Origin: Candidatus Rhabdochlamydia sp.
GTDB taxonomy: Bacteria > Chlamydiota > Chlamydiia > Chlamydiales > Rhabdochlamydiaceae
Length of the DNA: 23,151 bases
Direction: 5' to 3'
NCBI GenBank assembly: GCA_030044075.1
Contig: JASHWM010000189.1
Coordinates: 1 to 23,151, forward strand
The notes beneath the pieces are model-generated. The model searched no databases, was not told the origin of the DNA, and worked only from the letters and a program-made list of their open reading frames with translations. This document shows, piece by piece, positions 19,500 to 23,151 of the stretch. The position numbers were made by a program, and so were the translations under genes. The number at the start of each line of letters is the position of its first letter. Within the stretch, counting starts at the first letter, position 1.

Positions 19500-20567
19500 C
19501 TATTTTTGGAAATGATCGAGGTAAAGGGTTTGCCCCTCTTCCACGAAAAGCGCTTCACCCTTCCTGATTTTTTTTCCTCTTTGGTTGAGGGATGAGCGGA
19601 CCCGAAGCGAGCCAAGGCTGCTCTGAAAGTGCCATCTAAGATTTCTTGTTTTGGCCACTTTGATGACTGCCCTTCTCATCTGTTTTTTTGACCACTCAAA
19701 ATCGACCCTATCGCCAGCTTGCGTTTTTAGATGGACAAGCCGCCCTGCATGAAATTCTTGTGGTACGCAAGGGAGGAAATGCCAATCATCCCCTTTCTCC
19801 TCAAAGAACATCCCTCGGATCCACTGGTGCGATTCCGTGATAAGGCCAAGAGGAGGGAATTTCTCTTCACACGCCTCTGCAACGCCTAGAAAAGAATGGT
19901 CGTCGCACCTTGGGACAAACACGCCTTGGAAAGCGGCCGCAAAAAAAGTTAAAGACACAGCTCCGATCGACAGGTTGCTTTTATCTTGTACAAGTGTTTG
20001 ACAATCCCTGAGGAGTTTGGCTGTACCTCTACTCTCTGAAAGGGGCGTCCTTGGAAACACTTGCGAAAGGCGGAACCATACGGGCAAGATTTCGGACAGC
20101 TGGCCCCTTCTTTTGACAAGGTCCCAGTCGAGCTGTTTGTTTCCTCCAAGGCTTAAGTTCTCAACCTCAGGAAAAGCAATTTTACTGCCAGAGTTTTTGA
20201 CAAGGAGCGTCTGTTTGGGGAAAAGAGAAAACTTTTCTTCTTTGCAAAGCACATCGACCTTCCCAAAGGCCCTTTCCAAGGTGACCTCAATTCCTTTATC
20301 TCCCATGGCGACATTGTACCGGTAATACCCTTCCAAAGTGTGGGAGAACACCCGAAGGCATCCTTTGTCCAAATCCACCGCCACGGTAAAGTCCCTGTGA
20401 GGCCCCTTCACTGAAAAAGAGATCTCGAACTTTTCTTGCGTCTCAAGGTGCGCAAAGATGAGCTTTGTCGGGAATGCCTGAACTTCAAAGAAGCTATAAG
20501 GCAGGACAAAGCATGTCCCGGGAACATGGGAAAAAGGGGTGAGGCGGTCTTTTATTTCTATGCGCAT
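19500..20567 (-). CDS. Conserved hypothetical next to glgB (CT865-like by position)
   Basis: A 355-residue protein with no signal peptide or membrane helix. In Chlamydia a hypothetical gene (CT865) also precedes glgB (CT866), and this is probably its counterpart, judged by position only. The first 130 residues alternate short hydrophobic and charged strands, suggesting a beta-sandwich (FEISFSVKG, FTVAVDLDKG, GYYRYNVAMGDKG). The segment at about 275-325 (FHAGRLVHLKTQAGDRVDFEWSKKQMRRAVIKVAKTRNLRW) resembles the C-terminal beta-sandwich of GH95/GH65-type glycosidases ('G..ARGGF.V...W..G.L..A.I'). No complete catalytic barrel fits in this length, so it may be a glucan-binding or degenerate hydrolase-like partner of glycogen metabolism. 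It overlaps the mtaB stop by 10 nt (ATGCGCATAG) and so is co-translated. Confidence 0.8.
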   Translation of the reverse strand: MRIEIKDRLTPFSHVPGTCFVLPYSFFEVQAFPTKLIFAHLETQEKFEISFSVKGPHRDFTVAVDLDKGCLRVFSHTLEGYYRYNVAMGDKGIEVTLERAFGKVDVLCKEEKFSLFPKQTLLVKNSGSKIAFPEVENLSLGGNKQLDWDLVKRRGQLSEILPVWFRLSQVFPRTPLSESRGTAKLLRDCQTLVQDKSNLSIGAVSLTFFAAAFQGVFVPRCDDHSFLGVAEACEEKFPPLGLITESHQWIRGMFFEEKGDDWHFLPCVPQEFHAGRLVHLKTQAGDRVDFEWSKKQMRRAVIKVAKTRNLRWHFQSSLGSLRVRSSLNQRGKKIRKGEALFVEEGQTLYLDHFQK

Positions 20568-21826
20568 ACAGTTCCTACAAGCCCTTTGGGCGTATTGTGA
20601 AGTAATGTTACAGGGACAATCTGATTCGAGAGCAAATTCTCCCCTTGGACCAGGACAGGCAGAAAGTTGTCTGTATGTCCGGAATAATAGTCTCCTTCGG
20701 TACTTTCTAAAAGGACGTCCATCGTCCTTCCCACGTACTTTTCTCTTAATTCATAGGCAATTTCTTCCGAATGCCTAAGGACGATCTGTTTCCTTTTTTG
20801 GATTTCATCGGAAGGGACCTTATTGTTGTACTGTGCCGCCCTCGTGCGGGGCCTTTCGCTATAGGGGAACATATGGACTTTTGCAAATTTCACTTCTTTC
20901 ATCACATCGAGTGTTTCTTGGAAGTCATTTTCCGTTTCTCCGGGGAAACCGACAATGATGTCTGTTGTCACAGTGAAATCAGGAGACCTCTTTTGCATAT
21001 AGTCGACAGTATGTAAAAAAATCTGCCTTGTGTATTTGCGGTTCATCCGCTTCAAGACAACATTCGATCCCGACTGAAGGACAATATGCATGCTGTGGCA
21101 TGTATTTTTCCCTTCCAAGATGGCGCTGGCAAGCTCTTCATTCACCTCGTCAGGATCGATCGAGGACACCCGCAATCGCTTCAACCCCTCGACCTTGTCG
21201 ACCTCTTTGACAAGCTCTGCCAAAGAAACTTTTTCCTCCCCTTCTTCAGGGTTGCCATCGAAGTCGCCCACATTGATCCCAGTCAAAACGACCTCTTTAA
21301 AGCCGTTCTTGACAAGCTCTCTGACTTCTTCGACGATCTCTTTTTTCTTCCTGCTCCTTGACCTTCCCCTTACGTAAGGAATGATGCAATACGTGCAAAA
21401 AGAGTTGCAGCCATCTTGCACCTTGACGAACGCCCTTGTATGCGCCGAAAAATTCTCAATGCTAAACTCCGGGACTTCGGCGCCCGGGAAAACCTTTTCG
21501 AGCAGTTTTTCTTTTTCCATATTGGAAATCACATGAGAAACCCCTTCGATCGATGCGATCTCGTCTGGTCTTCTCTCTGCAAGGCATCCCGTCACAACTA
21601 GTTTCGCATCCGGATGATGCCTGGCAAGCTGTCTGATCTGATACCGGCTTGAGCTGTCAGCAGATTCTGTCACAGTGCACGTATTGACAATACAGATCTC
21701 TGCAACTTCCTCTTCAGAAGCTTCTGTGTATCCCATTTTCATGAGCTGATCGATGTAAGCCTGCGACTCATACTGGTTGGTACGGCACCCCAATGTGACA
21801 ACTTTAAACTTCTTACCAGATTTCAC
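20558..21826 (-). CDS. mtaB: MtaB-type tRNA N6-threonylcarbamoyladenosine methylthiotransferase
   Basis: A radical-SAM methylthiotransferase of the MtaB/YqeV branch, which converts t6A37 to ms2t6A37 in tRNAs reading ANN codons. The N-terminal domain has KVVTLGCRTNQYES, NTCTVTESAD and VVTGCLAERRPD; the radical-SAM triad is C140, C144 and C147 in DGCNSFCTYCIIPYVRGRSR, then VVLTGINVGDF (the LTGI.(I/V)G.(F/Y) block separates it from MiaB), and the C-terminal TRAM-like region. The open frame extends upstream to TTG 21919, but a good promoter lies at 21880-21852, inside that extension. GTG 21826, preceded by GCGGGAAG, gives VKSGKKFKVVTLGC, the normal family start, and 422 residues. First gene of the five-gene minus-strand run. 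Confidence 0.88.
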   Translation of the reverse strand: MKSGKKFKVVTLGCRTNQYESQAYIDQLMKMGYTEASEEEVAEICIVNTCTVTESADSSSRYQIRQLARHHPDAKLVVTGCLAERRPDEIASIEGVSHVISNMEKEKLLEKVFPGAEVPEFSIENFSAHTRAFVKVQDGCNSFCTYCIIPYVRGRSRSRKKKEIVEEVRELVKNGFKEVVLTGINVGDFDGNPEEGEEKVSLAELVKEVDKVEGLKRLRVSSIDPDEVNEELASAILEGKNTCHSMHIVLQSGSNVVLKRMNRKYTRQIFLHTVDYMQKRSPDFTVTTDIIVGFPGETENDFQETLDVMKEVKFAKVHMFPYSERPRTRAAQYNNKVPSDEIQKRKQIVLRHSEEIAYELREKYVGRTMDVLLESTEGDYYSGHTDNFLPVLVQGENLLSNQIVPVTLLHNTPKGLVGTVCA

Positions 21827-21851
21827 TGAACTTCCCGCAAAAAAAGAAAAA

Positions 21852-21880
21852 ATTATGCCACTTCCCCCTCTCTTTCGCAA
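21852..21880 (-). promoter_or_regulatory. Predicted sigma70-like promoter of the mtaB-ligA operon
   Basis: Minus strand TTGCGA (21880-21875), 17-bp spacer, CATAAT (21857-21852). Predicted start near 21845, leaving about 19 nt before the GTG with a GGAAG ribosome site. It supports the short mtaB start. Confidence 0.5.
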
Positions 21881-22048
21881 GGTGAAAGGCTCCTTGCATC
21901 TACTTGAAAAATGATGCAATAACAGGAAGAAGCTGCAACAGACTAATTTTTAGAAGCTTATCCACATTACTACACAATTATATTGGACATGGCAGGTCCA
22001 TCAAAGCTGCATGGTTCTTACAAATTAAAATTTTATTAAAAAGTATTG
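21881..22048. other. Divergent intergenic region, left part
   Basis: Part of the 312-bp gap between mtaB and the coiled-coil gene. It holds one exact TTATCCACA 9-mer (DnaA-box consensus) at 21958-21966, a short inverted repeat TGGAC/GTCCA near 21985-22001 with a 7-nt loop, and a change to very AT-rich sequence from about 22016. No gene seen. The remainder of the gap is the dyad and promoter listed next. Confidence 0.45.
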
Positions 22049-22085
22049 TTTTCAAATAAATACAAATTTGTATTTCATTTGAAAA
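22049..22085. promoter_or_regulatory. 37-bp dyad overlapping the coiled-coil gene promoter (candidate operator)
   Basis: The sequence is a near-perfect inverted repeat centred between 22066 and 22067: an uninterrupted inner palindrome AAATACAAATTTGTATTT at 22058-22075, extended on both sides by TTTTCAAAT / ATTTGAAAA after a single unpaired base in the right arm. There is no loop, so it looks more like a DNA-binding dyad than a terminator. Its right arm includes the -35 hexamer of the predicted promoter. Confidence 0.5.
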
Positions 22086-22107
22086 ATTCACAATTATTTA
22101 ATACAAT
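22079..22107 (+). promoter_or_regulatory. Predicted sigma70-like promoter of the coiled-coil gene
   Basis: Plus strand TTGAAA (22079-22084), 17-bp spacer, TACAAT (22102-22107); each hexamer is one mismatch from consensus. The leader would be about 25 nt, almost all A/T, without a Shine-Dalgarno sequence. Confidence 0.5.
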
Positions 22108-22138
22108 TAATAACCATTAATTTTAAAATTAGTTTAAA

Positions 22139-23151
22139 ATGAGCTTTTCAGTAATTTTTATTCCAGAAGATTCCGTTATTGTTAAGGAATCGGCAAGAGA
22201 GGCTTTTGATCTTTCCGGGAAAGATACTTTTGTAGAATCCCATATTTATTCCGCACTATATGCCACAAAAGCCGTTGCACTTTCTATCTTCAACACGCCT
22301 TCGTATTTTATCAGATCTGTTGGAAATATCATTGTGAATGTAAGCGAGCTTGATTTCAAGGGACTTGTTTTCGATTTTGGAAGCGACACTCTTTCCATGA
22401 TGCAGAGCTTACTGATGACAGCCTTTGGTGTGATCTACATCTCTTCTGCTCTTTTCTTTCCAAAATCTGTTTTCCAATTTTTTGCAGTTGAAAACCCTGG
22501 GGTTCCTCCCGATCCTATTGCAGAGCTTCAACAGCAGGTCGATGATTTGACATCAGAAAATGAAGAATTACAAACCCAAGGAAACGATCGGTCAGCCCGT
22601 ATTGAAGAGCTAGAAGATGAACTTGAACAAGAAAAGCAAGCACGTCAGCATGATATTGATCAAGCAAGGATAAACAGCGAAGCTCTTCAAGCAGAGATCA
22701 GGGACCGTATTCAGCAAGCCGTCGAATTACAAGAGCAAATCGAACCATTGCAAAGAGGCCTTCGGTTGGAGCAAGAAGGTAGGCAGCACGATAATAACGG
22801 AGCTAGAGGAGCCCGCGAAGCGCTCGAAAGACAGGTCCACGATCTCACCGATCTACAGCTACCTTTACAAAGACAAATCGAAGAGCTTAGGGAAAATCTT
22901 CGTTTAGAAGAGCAAGGGCGCAGAGATGATAACGAAGCTGCAAGGGTAAACCGCGAAATACTCGAAAGACAGGTCCGCGAGCTCACCGATCTGCAGCTGC
23001 CTCTGCAAAGACAAATTGAAGAGCTTAGGGAAAATCTTCGATTAGAAGAGCAAGGGCGCAGAGATGAAAACGCCTTGGCAACAACAAACCGTGAGCGTCT
23101 TGAAAGACAATCTTCTGAAGCGGCTGAGCGTGCGGCCCAATTAGAGAAGCG
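22139..23151 (+). CDS. Coiled-coil tandem-repeat protein with hydrophobic N-terminal domain, cut by the right edge
   Basis: An open frame of 337 codons from ATG 22139 reaches the window end without a stop. Residues 1-120 are a globular or membrane-associated part: MSFSVIFIPEDSVIV, a moderately hydrophobic stretch at about 39-69 and a helix-like segment at 91-108 (LLMTAFGVIYISSALFFP). After a proline-rich hinge (ENPGVPPDP, 118-126) the rest is highly charged, Q/E/R/L-rich coiled coil. From residue 168 it is made of 46-residue tandem units (168-213, 214-259, 260-305, 306 on). I do not recognise the family. Long coiled coils behind hydrophobic N-terminal segments are common among secreted inclusion-membrane-type proteins of Chlamydiae, so an Inc-like or other secreted role is possible, but the bilobed Inc hydrophobic hairpin is not clear. 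The AT-rich leader and dyad suggest its own regulation. Confidence 0.8.
   Translation, partial: MSFSVIFIPEDSVIVKESAREAFDLSGKDTFVESHIYSALYATKAVALSIFNTPSYFIRSVGNIIVNVSELDFKGLVFDFGSDTLSMMQSLLMTAFGVIYISSALFFPKSVFQFFAVENPGVPPDPIAELQQQVDDLTSENEELQTQGNDRSARIEELEDELEQEKQARQHDIDQARINSEALQAEIRDRIQQAVELQEQIEPLQRGLRLEQEGRQHDNNGARGAREALERQVHDLTDLQLPLQRQIEELRENLRLEEQGRRDDNEAARVNREILERQVRELTDLQLPLQRQIEELRENLRLEEQGRRDENALATTNRERLERQSSEAAERAAQLEK
22640..23151 (+). repeat. 138-bp in-frame tandem repeats (46 residues each)
   Basis: Equivalent codons recur at exactly 138-bp spacing: the arginine codon of the 'RQHD/RRDD/RRDE' motif starts at 22643, 22781, 22919 and 23057. Units begin at 22640, 22778, 22916 and 23054; the fourth is cut by the edge. 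Unit 1 is divergent. The later stretches, about 22829-22934 and 22967-23072, are nearly identical in DNA, mostly with silent changes, indicating recent duplication. Core pattern: G-R-x-x-D-N...R-E-x-L-E-R-Q-V...L-T-D-L-Q-L-P-L-Q-R-Q-I-E-E-L-R-E-N-L-R-L. Confidence 0.95.

Noticed and set aside
21827..21919. 31-residue N-terminal extension of MtaB from TTG 21919
   Set aside because: The extension lies over a good -35/-10 pair, has no family similarity, and GTG 21826 gives the usual N-terminus with a ribosome site.
21985..22001. TGGAC/GTCCA hairpin in the mtaB/coiled-coil gap
   Set aside because: Only five base pairs, no T-tract and no relation to a gene end; too weak to call a terminator or operator.
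22711..22986. Minus-strand 91-codon serine/cysteine-rich frame in the coiled-coil region
   Set aside because: It is the mirror of the Q/E/R-rich tandem repeat on the other strand and follows its periodicity.
22640..23151. Regular repeats considered as a CRISPR array
   Set aside because: Period is 138 bp, the repeats are in-frame and coding, and there are no unique spacers between short identical repeats.

Overview
The window is bacterial chromosome from a member of the Chlamydiae, most likely a Chlamydia-related 'environmental' lineage (Parachlamydia/Waddlia/Simkania type) rather than Chlamydia itself. The main clue is gene order: ftsH, tilS, lptF and lptG lie together as I recall them for Chlamydia trachomatis (CT841-CT838). 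FtsH has the very large periplasmic insert of the chlamydial version, and a gene of unknown function sits directly beside glgB, as CT865 does beside CT866. Chlamydiae assignment is fairly secure; genus is a guess.

Layout. (1) 1-244, minus: N-terminus of a membrane protein cut by the left edge. (2) 408-4716, minus: ftsH (own promoter and a 3' hairpin), tilS, and a small GYF-domain membrane protein overlapping tilS. (3) 4779-9265, plus: a tight run lptF-lptG-PAP2 phosphatase-M32 carboxypeptidase. The first three fit envelope lipid/LPS handling. (4) 9266-10480, minus: a C45-type N-terminal-nucleophile hydrolase-like protein with a hydrophobic N-terminal region and its own AT-rich promoter. (5) 10566-11491, minus: rplM-rpsI with a clear promoter and intrinsic terminator. 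(6) 11726-13075, plus: miaB. (7) 13068-14660, minus: a 530-residue orphan with glycosyltransferase-like motifs. (8) 14745-21826, minus: a five-gene probable operon in transcription order mtaB, CT865-like gene, glgB, ligA, small membrane protein, all overlapping or closely spaced and ending in a terminator. (9) 22139-23151, plus: the start of a long coiled-coil protein built from 46-residue tandem repeats, cut by the right edge, preceded by an AT-rich region with a near-perfect dyad overlapping its predicted -35 box.

Most of the window is housekeeping: protein quality control, tRNA modification (lysidine, ms2i6A, ms2t6A), ribosomal proteins, LPS export, DNA ligation and glycogen branching. The accessory, possibly host-directed part consists of three genes without clear relatives in the core set: the C45-like protein, the 530-residue protein and the coiled-coil repeat protein. 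All three have AT-rich leaders without a recognisable Shine-Dalgarno sequence but with good sigma70-like hexamers. They are the best candidates for undescribed biology here. No tRNA, rRNA, CRISPR array, transposase or phage gene was seen.

Several starts were set from sequence context: ligA on TTG at 17306, glgB on ATG at 19455, mtaB on GTG at 21826 (the longer alternative begins upstream of a good promoter), and the small membrane protein on ATG at 15295.
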